A DNA stretch of 64,000 bases, taken from Sthenelais limicola (taxonomy: Eukaryota > Annelida > Polychaeta > Phyllodocida > Sigalionidae). Shown here piece after piece: positions 34,862-47,400 of this stretch. Below the pieces are notes generated by a model, which was not told where the DNA came from, ran no database searches, and saw only the letters and a list, made by a program, of their open reading frames with translations. Every line of letters begins with the position of its first letter. The stretch's first letter is position 1. Location: positions 63,268,773 to 63,332,772 of the forward strand of contig OW804095.1 in assembly GCA_942159475.1 (NCBI GenBank), given 5' to 3'. The position numbers and the translations under genes are program-made.

Positions 34862-35447
34862 CTACTCTTTCACATCATCATTTGTTACATTTACATAGTC
34901 ATTCGACCCGCTGTTATTATTTGTTTCATTAATTACTGATGTGTTGACATAATCATGTTCATTATCATGATTATTATGATTTAGACTACCATTATCAGGC
35001 ATAATAAAACCATTATTATCCACTCCAGACTTGGCTTTTCCTGCCGGCAGATCGGCGGGGAAAAGTATTACTTCTTGGCTAGTATCCTTCATCAGTAAAC
35101 TCTCCTCACTTGGTGTGAGGGCTCCTGTGAAGACTATTGATGCACTGGGACTGGGCGGCAATACTTCTGCTTTCAATGAACCCTGTGGCGTTTCCTGGAC
35201 GATGTCAGCCTTTACAACAATGCCGTTTGGACTCGGGGGAGCTTTTGTCTCAGAATGTACTGAACCATTTGTCTGACTGGGTGGGTGTTTATCAGTGGAA
35301 TGGATGGAACCGTTCAATGTTGGTGTCTTCTCATCCCCAGATGGGGAAGTAGAGGACTGGTTCTTGCTGCTGGAGTTATGGGTGCTAACGTCAACCCCGA
35401 AGAAATAATCGAATCGTTTTTCCTTCTTCTTGCGGAAATGTTTAACC
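34862..35447 (-). CDS. gene A last exon: cytoplasmic tail with two DYVN motifs
   Basis: Acceptor TGCTATCCCAG, phase 2, 194 codons to TAG. A basic stop-transfer cluster (HFRKKKEKR) follows the membrane. The middle is Ser/Pro/Thr-rich with PPSPNG and PPSPSAS. The end holds HDYVNTS and NDYVNVTNDD about 20 residues apart. YxN is the Grb2 SH2-binding consensus, and YVNV equals the known Grb2 sites of SHC1 Tyr317 and BCR Tyr177. FDYFF near the membrane is another tyrosine. No ITAM or ITIM consensus was seen. Confidence 0.9.
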
Positions 35448-38400
35448 CTGGGATAGCAAGGCAATAGAAGAATGAATTATTACTTTATCATCGTTCCGTT
35501 ATCTTATACATGCAATATTTGACATTGTTTTTATATTGCATGGCATAAAATTTAATTAAAATGATCCAAGATTTGTTTTCACATTCGCTTATATAGCAAA
35601 TAAACCGGCGATTTTATAGCGCATGATGAATAAATTATAGGCCTCCCAATAAGAATACATAAGACTTTCTATATAAAAAAATCTTTCGCATTAAGATAGA
35701 AAAAATTTAATCGAGATTATAAATATTTTTGTTATTATCAAGAATGGTAATATGTTAAACTTACAGGATATTATAAGTGCATATCGCCATAACGACTAAG
35801 ATGATTCCCAGCAAAGTGCCGCCACCTATCAACGAATATATTACTGGAAAAGAAAGCACAGTTCTTTATCAATGCACGACTTGAGCAACAGGAGAACACA
35901 TTATGCAACTGTTAGTCCTTGCAAGTTTATATCCGACTGGTCAGGATAATGATATCATAAGTGATTACATGCCATATATAGTATAGCATTGGCCGGTTCA
36001 TATGCCGACCTTGCTAGTGATATACAGTGATTACTCTGGATATGCTAGAATCGTTCGTAGAACTAGTCGTTGTAGAACTGAGGTGGAATAATTAATTATG
36101 ATAATGTACGTGGGTCTTTAGCCCACTAATGAAGACAAGAGAGTAGTTCTCAGCACAACGGTCCATCAAGAAGTGGTTCTTTATTAATGATATGTGTAAT
36201 GATGCAGGTAAAGTTACATGTAACCACATGATAATGTAGGCCAATCAGGTCGAAGCATGGTTTCCTTAATTATGAGCATGGTATTACATAACATGTTGTG
36301 CTTTATTAATGTAACCTCTATATAGATATAAATATGAACTAGTTATAAATGTATGTTTATGATTATACAATTATGGATATTAATAATTCATATTAATTTA
36401 TACTGATGATATTACGTAACCATACGTAACCAAATGAGGTAATATGTTTAGCATAAAATGGGCGTGACAATAGATACACACGTAGATGTTGAATTCAGTT
36501 TACTCACAAATGTCCTTTTCGATGCCCCCAAAATCGTCGCCAAACCATGGAGGGAAGCAAGTAGTATTACAGAATACGAAGGGTTTCGCTGTAGTGGTTG
36601 GCATAGGGGTGGTGGTCGGTTTGGGCGTAGTTGTGGGCAGACGAGCGACATTACCTGCATGAACAAAATTGTTTTAACCAAAATTTAACCACTTCCAATA
36701 TGGGTTTTTTTTTATTACAAAATCGGCCCTACATTACATAAAGACTGAATTGCGTTTGACCAATTTAAAAATCTCCTTCGTTTAACTGACACAAGCCAAC
36801 GATTTTTTGGATGATACAATATCTAAAATAAAATAACAAGTCCGGAGTGTGTCTATTATGCTCTTCTCCAACATCATGTTTCTATCACTAAGTAAGACTT
36901 AAGTGTAATTACTTCTCTGGCAGATGTACGAATGAGTTGCTGTACAGGGGACATCGTTCCATTTTCCTTCTTGATCAGTGGAAGCACACGGTTGATCCCT
37001 TCCATTCGGATGACTAGACCCCCATGATGAGAAATATAGTGGATCACCTGCGTCAATTGCGAAATGGTACAAAATTACAAGCTAATTAGAGTATATGTAG
37101 AATCAATTGTACTTGTTAAATATGATATTTTATTGATATTTATAAACTCCATTCAATACATTTATAATACGCATTACCATAGTAAATAAAGTAGCATGCA
37201 GTTATGAATCGTTCAGTCCACCTAGAAAATAGGTAGGCCAAACATATATATTTTCATGGAGTAATATCAGTTATCTAATTGTCCCATCCGGGGGCGTCAA
37301 ACCCCCGTCCTACTATTCATGCATATATATAAAGCAGTATATATAGGACCATGCAGAAAACACTTACAAATGTCTGTGTAGCTAATGGAATCCACACCAA
37401 AAAAACTCTTAATAACGGATATGAATTACAGTTGCTATGATTATAATATATATCCTATTCAGACCCAGCATTGCGCAAAAGAACCCTTATCATAACAATG
37501 TCATATCGATAATAGTCTATAAGATCTTCCTCGGACAATTCACTACACTTTTAAAAAATGCTGTTTTATATAGATAATTGACCCCAGTGATGCAATCAGC
37601 CCATCCAGTCATCTCACGTGGGTTGTCTGGTTAAGTTTTTAACTCAGAGGTGAAATAGGCAATGCGAATTAAATTGTATTCTGTGGAATTTCCTGACCTA
37701 TCCCTCCTAGCCCCAAGCCAGTTTATTAAGTTTTGCATTGTCCGGCTAAACAATTGTGTTTGGAGATTATCATGACACACTATGTTGGCAAATCCGGTCG
37801 TTGTGAGCTATGGTAAATGTTGTTCATCATGCCGGCCCTGAAAAGTCCTCCTATATCCTCCGACGAAATTATTACCACCCACGAGGATACTTTTTCAGAT
37901 CTTGTATTTATTACATTTATACTATTACATCTCTGTTTTTATATTTATCTGAAAATCCTATTGGTTTATCTTGTCCTGAGGTAGATTGAGGTTTAATTTA
38001 ACTTTTAGAGGGTGGTCATTTGATATATCTCTGGCCTTGTTTGGGGTGCACTTGTTATGTATCCATAGATAGGTGACAGGTGTTTAAAAGAAACATATAT
38101 GTAGAGTAGTTTATTTCAACCTCCTTCTCCCCACTGCACCCCTACTCCACCCTTCCATCTCCTATAGGAGCTCCTAACTGCACCACTTCCCCACCTCTCC
38201 TCCTATCGCTTTATTTTCCTTCACCACCTCCGGTCCTCCTCCTTCTACCCCCATAGAGACAATTGTTCACACATGCTGTACTTGATTCAATTTCTAATCA
38301 AAGATCGAATTTTGCGTGTGCAGAAATAACACAATTCCTATAGAAGTAACTACTTAAATAAAATAAAATCATTCAAGTTACTCCCACTTTAGTTTATTAT

Positions 38401-41400
38401 AGCCTTTAGGAAAGTCATTAACAAAAATAATAAGCTACAATGCAATGCTAAATTTCAATGCGAGACATAATTATTTTTTAAATTTCTTATATCTCAGCCT
38501 TTCTGTTTAATACCCAAACTTATTTATTTGAATGTAAGATGGCTGCCTTCTGTATCTGTATATACATGAATCATCAATTCTGTCGGGACCTACCGTTCGA
38601 CCATCTCCATTGAGATCGGGAAAGTCCTAAGAAGAAAGCTTGTTGTGTATAGTTAGTCTCCTTCAGAAATTCTGTATAGAACATGGTTTTGTTGGCTGAA
38701 TCCAGGGTCAGTAGCTGACCATTCAACTGATGGCAGTAGTATCGTGCCGAGAAAAACGACATCGTGTAGTTGGTTAAGGTGAAGCAGCCCCAGGTCTCAT
38801 CATAGAAATACCCTTTTGATAGACACGTTGTGTTGTCGATCTCTGCAAATTTATAGAGAGAGTTATAATTATATCGAAACATTCTTCTTCCATTTAAGGT
38901 ATAATAACCATGTAAAGCGTGATAAATACAATGCAGTAAATACTTGCTCTATATTAACTATGCGATAAGGAGTTTTTTGTCAAAATAATTCGTCATAATT
39001 CTAATGGAACAATTATAAACAAACTAAAATGAAGGTTTATTAGTACAGTTAATCGTTTAGATCGCCCATGACATTGTACAGAAGTGGGGGTTTTAGCACT
39101 TACTCATTTCACAGAGGGCTGACTGAAATTCTGTACATTTGACATCGTTCCATTGCCACGTGTTATAATGATCCAGTACGGCACATGCCTGGTACCGCTG
39201 GTGGTTGTTGGGCTGTCCGTCTTCCCAGTTTGAATACGTCCCTAAGTTTGCAAGCATCGAAAATGAGCAAAATTATGCGAATCATTGATTAGAAAGACTA
39301 TAGAACAACTCCCGGATATTTTATTAGATACAACAACTCCCAAATAATTTTCTCCCAAATAATTAACTCTCTCATTTAATAACGTATAGGTTTATTATTC
39401 GGCCATGATAGGCCCACATAGCCCCACGATAGCGCCCATGATAGCCCCATATATATAGTCCCACGATATAACTCCTTTTATGATAGCCCTAGCTATGATA
39501 TAGATCCTACTATTTCTTTGGGGGTTTTTGTTTAGACAAAAAGGCCTCAAACCCGCCTATAATTTTACCCCAAGACTTCATCCGCAACTGCGAATGGAGA
39601 CGCATATTATTATTCTAAAGGTTGTGTAATACGACATCTGCTTGGATAGTACATCCCCGTACAGCATCTATCTATATAATGTGTGTACACGAACTTCTTT
39701 CTCTTCATCCGAATGCGTGGCAAATGGGCCCTTTTATGTTTATTCCGTCTTTTCATGGTTTTATACCGTGTATCATGCAATGCAAAACGGCATTACTTGG
39801 TACATCATTACACTAGATTTACGATTATCCGGATATCTTTCATGCCCTACTACCTACCATAAAACATACATGTAGACATATCCTTTCGTTATTGTGTAAC
39901 ATTTATATTTTTAGTCTAGGGACGATTTTTATTAAAATTATTTACTGCCAAGTTACCCTTTATTGGGATACTAATTATGACAGCTTGAGTTATTATAATT
40001 ATATATTATAGCTTTCTGATCTAAGCAAAAACGTCATGTTTAGGGCGACCAGAAGGAAATTTGATTACTTTATACATCATTTTTCACCACATACGAATAG
40101 TGTACAGGTCTATATTCCGGTCCGCCCTCCTTTCCATATTTAGCCCCCCCCCCCCCCCCGCTGTAACCGCAGCCTTACGTTTCTAATGAAAAACTGAGAA
40201 TATAGAAACAATTTTGATTAAAAATTATAATACTTTATATTTCTTTTTGCCACCAACTTAACTTGTTCCAGTAGTATTGGACATGTGTTTCACTCAGTGC
40301 CAACCTTCTTAGCACGTGTCTGACATTTGTCACCGAACTCAATACATTATTTTATTGTATCTTTATTTCTGCTATATTAAATACACACAGTAAGAAGATG
40401 CTTCTTTCTTCCCTAGGGGAGGTCTTCTATAGTTAGCTCTAGTAACAAATCCGTTAACACAAAATGTATGTGCATGTCTCTTCTGACAAAGTTTGCGGTG
40501 CGTAATGTGCTCGTACATCCATAGAGCAACTCCATGCATGCATTATGCATTATTTAAATACACGAATTACATTAAGAATGCATTACATGGATTTTGATCA
40601 AATAGGTTGGTCACCCTGAACATTACGTTTTTGCTCAGATCAGAAAGCTATACATAACTCAAGCTGTCATAATTAGTATCCCAGTACACAGGCTAACTTG
40701 GCAGTAAATAATTTTAATCAAAATCGTCACTGGACTATAAATATAGTGTTATACAATAACTAAAGGATATATCTTCATGTATGATTTATGGATAGGTAGT
40801 AGGGCATGAAAGATATCCGAATAAAGTCGAAGAGTTTAACAGTTACGTTGATTCAATACAGGACTCATTAAAACGATACAACGAGCTGCACGTGTGATGG
40901 TGTCAATAAAAAGAACGTTACAACAAAATGTTACGTCATGTTACGTATTGCCTCATGACCCTGGCGGACAGAGGGTAATTTCTATATTAACAGTTGACTA
41001 GAATATTAGGATTAACAACGACCAAGTATTCGAGATAGTCAAGACTTATCAAAAATCTAATTCTGCAGATCAATACCCACTATACTTGTGGTATTATGCT
41101 ATTATGAAAACAGGGTTATATCAACCGACAGTAAAGATTTGCATACTAATTATATATTTCTGGTAAAAAAGTCATTCGAATAATAGTGTAATGATGCTAA
41201 GCGTCAAATTACATTAGAGATGGTTTGGGCATCCTAATCTTATTTCAATCATCAGAAATTAATAGATTTTACAGATGCTATCAAGGAAAACAATGGCCTA
41301 AACATACTGTACATAGAATTAATGTGTATGCAAGTATGTGACGAGCATTAGTCGGTGGATCGGCTAGGCAGAATCGTGAGTCTCTTCTGCTACAATGGCT

Positions 41401-44400
41401 CCCATTGTTACCTTGTCGTTTGGTCGGTTATCCGGTGCAATGCCAGTGATTATAGACAATCATGCCACCATCCTACGCACCATAATTACTTAATAACAGT
41501 GATTTCATATTATAACCATTAGTTGCCTATATGAATCTATCGGCCTAAGCCAATATTTGAGATTGGATCGATTATGACATACAGTGTCACACCTTTCCTA
41601 TGAAAGAGCCTTCAAATGTCCCATGAAATAGACTGAGGGCCAGTTGATAAAAATGCCGTTCAAAGAACATGTTAAGAATAGAACAAGATCCTTGAGACAT
41701 GATTTATTCAAAAACAATTTATACCATAGATTTCCGTTTTCTGAAATATGTAATGTGCATATTACGGTGTACCAAAACAGATGGGATTAATACCTCTCAT
41801 ATCATCTTTGATAAGAATTACGGAAAATTTAATTTAATAGAAGTCACAAAAATAAATTAATGCTCCTTACCACCGACCGCCATAATGTTCGTGGAAGTAT
41901 CGCCCCCACACACCTCTGTCCTAGACACTGGGCATAGAATATTGCATGCGGTGGAGGTCTCAAGGTCACCGAAGTTGTTACTACACCAACAATTGGTTCG
42001 TCCCTGTGATAAATGTTAAAATAGTTGTTAATCACTTCTGTTGGTAACCTTTTTTTGATTCCAAGAAAGGCGATATGTGTAATCTATTATGTTGTCTACT
42101 GCCAGCCCAAAGAGATTCGATATTAGGGAGTTTCGACACCGCTCACCTATCCGCAAACGTATCCGTATCCTTATTGCAATAGGGATGCGTGACCCGGGCG
42201 TACTGGAGCCTCACATTTAGTTTCAGCAGACGACCCTACACGCACGCAAGACCGACGCCTTGCCGTTGGTGTGCTTACCGAGTAAACTCAGGGAGAGCCC
42301 GTCAGGTCGGCACCCAAGATGGCGGTCTCTGACCGGGTCTCCGATGCTATAGTAGTGTTTTTTTAAACCATGCTTTCTGCGATAATAGTGTTAACTATGA
42401 CCAAACTTGCTAGGCAAGGACATCAACAACATGTTTAATATTGTTCCCAAACCTTTTTTTTAAATGTAAAATGGCTGGATAGTTCGTCATATACTTAGGT
42501 AAAACTCCCGTAACAAGTGCCATCCTTACGGATTCTCCTGAGTAGAACTCGGTATCGCGCTCATTACCTATTCATGACCTGACATAGTGACCTAATTCCA
42601 CACCGATGCGTACGGGTTGCCTCCTCAGGAGGGTCTGTCGAAACTCCCTATTATATATGAATGTTTAACGATATCCTTGAGACACTTTTATAAAAGGCTT
42701 AAATTTATATTCAATGGGTGACTTTCTTGGGCCAATAATTCAAAGACATCTATATCCTTATATACATATCTTTTCTCACTTCCATAGGTGGGAAACTACA
42801 GTTCTGTTTATCCCTTATATCAAAGAACTGTAGAAGAGAGACAGTTTGTAGGCAGCTCCCACTTTCACTTTAATCCCGGCGTTTCTTCCAGCAATCACAC
42901 TTGTGCTATTTACCAAGTAGGACTACAAACATTCAGACTGACTTCCTTTGCATAATGTTCAATTATCAAGGACGCATGGTAATCCCATTCTAAAGTTTAT
43001 CACTGTTAAAATCGGCATGAATCTTTTCTCAAAATGCTTTGCAAAATACAAAGAAGAAAAAAAGCTGCTCTTGGCTAATCGAATGTCATGTATCAGATTA
43101 CTAGAAAGGTCCAATCGAAATTTTTCATTATATTTCATTTTTGAGAAAAAAATATATATAGTATATAGTACTTTTGAAACATTACATTTTTTAAAGATAA
43201 GTGTAGCTCCAAGATGTTCGATAAACACTAAATAAACTTCAGCAGATTTTGGGATTATTTGAGTTAAAACAACTATCCTACTAAATGTAAAGAGATAACA
43301 GAAATGGTGTTAATTATTAGTATTCCAAGTTCCAATAATCCATATTTGGGGAAACGTAAAATGCAGCCCTATTCTGTTTTGGGACATATGGAAACTTAGA
43401 ATGCAGTCCTATTCTGTTATGGGACTATACCCCACCTGTATATATATACCCAATAAGGTAGGTCACTGTGATCGAATGACTCTGAAAGCAATCATGGGGA
43501 TGTCGCGTGAAGCGTAAACATAGGATTTGAGCCCGATGACCCTGTGAGGACCCTGCTCCCAGAATCAGCATATGTATACATACTATTACAATGTTCGTCA
43601 CTAGCTTTTGCATTTTTTTTTGAACACTTGTATTGACAAAATTTCACATTTGTGATACGTTTCATTTGATTTCAGCATTGTGTAGCTGAAATGGTCGACT
43701 CCCGATACTGATTATATACATGTATTTATATATTTAGTCTAATTTTAATGTATGCACCCATATTGGAGCAATTGAAGCTATACCATTTTCATGTAATTTA
43801 AACGTTATCGGACTGATAGATCCCCTCGTGGCAGCAACTGCCTATGGCTTACATATTGTCTGGAGGGCCATCTTACTTCCCACTAAATTTTCAATTACTG
43901 GCGCGTCGTTCATCTATGGAGAGCCATTCATCTGTTACAACAACGTAAGGCCAAAACATATATCTGCAGATCACTAGAATTGTTAAACAACTCACCTTTA
44001 CACCTGCATATGTCTGCCTCTCTGTCTTGCATGTATCAGAACAGAGTGCATATGAGTTGTTGTCGGGAAACTGGTAATCGTCTCCGGAACCCCTATTATC
44101 CTTGTCATCCTCGAAGCATCCCTGATGGAAAGTCTCCTCCGATGCTGGACATTAGAAAAATGGAGGAATTTCAGGAATGTATTGTTAGGTAAGGCACCTT
44201 TAAGACCTGATACAAATTTTGTACACGAACTTGAGGAAGCGGATTGTCTCTGATGTTCATGTGGTTAATAGCTGTTAATTCATGAATTGAAAGTTTGTGA
44301 ACATGATCATGAAACCAGGTGCATGGGAGCGTGATACGAAGAGGCATTACAATAACTTTATTATTGTAATTGATGTCCACACATAAGGAACATTTCTACG

Positions 44401-47400
44401 TGATTCCTTAAAATTAATTTTAGTGTTATTCCAAGGGAGGGGGGTGGGGGGTAATGAAGTCAAAGAAATGCTCGTTTCAAAACAAACTTACAAATAGTTT
44501 TACATTGTTGTCTGCTTCTAAATACAACTTCTACTTTACGGTGCTGGTGGCAAGGTGCTGGGTATGAGCTGACAGGGTTAATGTGTAGAAATATTTCAGA
44601 GAATTCCTCTGTACACTGAGTGACGCCTGAAACGTCATCTATAGAGAGTATTCTACATTCCTAGTTCACCCACCAAGTGAATAAAGAGGTCCCAGACTAA
44701 GATTATCAAGTTAAACCAATACTGACACGCATGACCTATTTCATATCGTCAGAACACGATCCTGGGGTAATCTGCATTTGTTGTAGTAATAGTTTTTTCC
44801 CTGGATTCCCTTTCACAGTTACATATATTATTGTAGAGGATAAAGAAATTATAATTTCATATTCAAAACCATCTGTGAACAACGCAGGTCTTCCAGGTCT
44901 CCCCAATTTGTATAGTGTCTGTTATTTTGTTTGATTGATTAGCTCATTTAGTTACGATTTTAAATCTATATTTATAAATCGATATGATAGTATAACACAT
45001 TTCTTCTGTCCATAACATGATAATACATAGAATTACAGTCTCTGAGAGTCGGTGGAGTGCCATTTTGAACCTGAATATATGGATCCATATATTTTTAGTT
45101 GATGATAATTCTAATAAAAATGAAACTTACTTTCAAGCCATTGCCATTTTGTCAGAGATTCACGGACTCCGAGCCACAGATTGAAGGCACTATGGTTGCT
45201 CATCATTTCTAGTGCTATTTCTTGTATCTCAGGTGAGGTTACGGCCAACAGATAACCTCCATACAGGGCGCAGTCTGCGTCTGCATCGTGCCAGTTCTTG
45301 GCCTCCTGAACATACCAGAGACACAGTGTTTGTCCCTTCTTGTTCTTTATCGTTTTTGTGCAATTTGGGTCCTTGTATTTTAATACTGAAAGAAATGAAA
45401 GGGAACCGTTAATAAGGTGCACACACATGGTATATTGCTATCATTGAATTACCTCAAAGGTATGAATAAACATTACAAATAATGTACAGTGTAACAGTAT
45501 TTATATTATTATCGCGTGCTATTGCAGGTTTTCATTTGAAAAAAATGGCAAGGAATGTATTATCATGGAAAACCATCTTGGTAGAATCAGCAAAAAGTGC
45601 TGGTTAGAATTTCCCTTATAAATACGTGTTCATTACCTCCATGATTAGAAGGGTGCACATTTCAAAGTTATTAGTGTTACGGTTGCTGCCGTGGAGAACA
45701 TCCTTGATTAAAATACGTTAATTCTTAAACAAACATTACAATGGATGCAAGCAAGATTGATGTCACTAATGTGGTGAAAACGAATGAAAACCTGTCTCGG
45801 CATCACTACTCGATTTGTATACTTCCCTATATCAGCGCTAAGGTCTTCTTTTCATCAAAAGCAATATAGCCTAGTACAGTTTGGGGGTCCTTCCCTACAA
45901 TTATTAAACGTCGATCTTATAAGAAATGATCGAAATTGTAAGTCGAAAGTGGCCACTTATGCAAATTACGGAGGAACCCCATCTTATCAAAATGAGCTTC
46001 AGGGAAAAAATACAAAATGATGTCAGCTAACAAGAATGTGAGGTAAAAGAAGCTTTGAAAATTGATTTAGATTATGGGGAAATTACTGTGGTACAAAGAG
46101 CTGTCCGCTGTTACTTTCGTTGATGACTATAGTCTATCCGAAAAATAGTTGAAACGTGATTCCTTAGTTCCTTTAAGGGGAGGGAAAAGTGGAAGAATAT
46201 GTATTTCTATTTATGATAAGGACCTGTCAACCCTTTGCCCAGCGAGTCGCTCATTGCAATAAACCATGGACTAACAGGTAACAACAGCTGCTGCACATAA
46301 ACCATTGTTTATGAATCCATTGACTACCGTATATAAAATACACCTTTCTATGGTTTCGTTAATACTGCATTTAACACACAAGGCGTTTGGTAGCTTTGGT
46401 TTTATTTCATTTATATCAAACATCTTTTTTAAAAAAGAATAAAATAAAGACTGCTTGACTTGCATCCTACTGAAAGCAAACACTGCCGGAGACATTCAAG
46501 GAACCATTGTGATAAATAAAATACATCTTGAGTTTGTCTTGCGGAGGAGTTCACCTATTTAGACTTACCTTGATCGCATTTCAAACAGTGAAATAGACAC
46601 AACAACCATGTTTTATAAATGTACTATGGCTGAACATGAGTTCACTATCAGTGCTCTAGCCTACTCGCCTCCAAGTTGTGTGTTGTGGTGGGGATAATTT
46701 GGTTTGGGGTAATATCATCTGTGAGCTTTTCTACTTTTTATTCATCATTTGGAAAGAAAATGGTAAATTTCCACCTTATAAAACGATGGTAATGATCATA
46801 TAGGACCAACCATAAGTTTGTATGTTTTCTTTTGGTGGGGATCAAGCTGATTTAATTGAAGGTAATTGCACATGCGTTACAGTTACTGTCAATACAGTGG
46901 CTACAACCATAGAACCATATTCTTTGCTAAAGGTAATAGGTGGTATCTCGATATAACGCCATGCACTGCTTATTTATGAAGATGTCGTTGGAATTTTCTT
47001 AAGCAAAAAAAACCATTATGGTATGCTTCAGGTCTATAGATATGTCGAGGATAGGTGAAGGGTACAAAAAATAAACAAATCTAAGCCCTTCCATTTTGGA
47101 ACTATTTAAACCATTTATCTCTGTTTGTTTTAAGAAGGGTATATGGAGGGAGGGTATATCCGAGAGACCATACATATTGTTGCTTTGACAGGTTCCCCTC
47201 AGGATACGTATTAGAACGCTCATGAGAAATTATACCCGCCTATACTGAGAACACTTGGATAAATCCCAGATATAATGCCTACTTATCCAGGCGTCTATAC
47301 CTCGACCGTCAATGCATGTAGATCATTGAATTACAACTTCATTAGATAGTAGCCTACATGTAAACCGGCAGTTACTTTTTTCTGTTTTCGAATGATCGGC

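Noticed and set aside
44754..44935. Minus-strand frame LYKLGRPGRPALFTDGFEYE... as a gene A exon
   Set aside because: Looks protein-like, but the possible acceptor (ATAACAG) gives phase 0 and no donor of matching phase follows before a stop; the assembled gene A frame does not need it.
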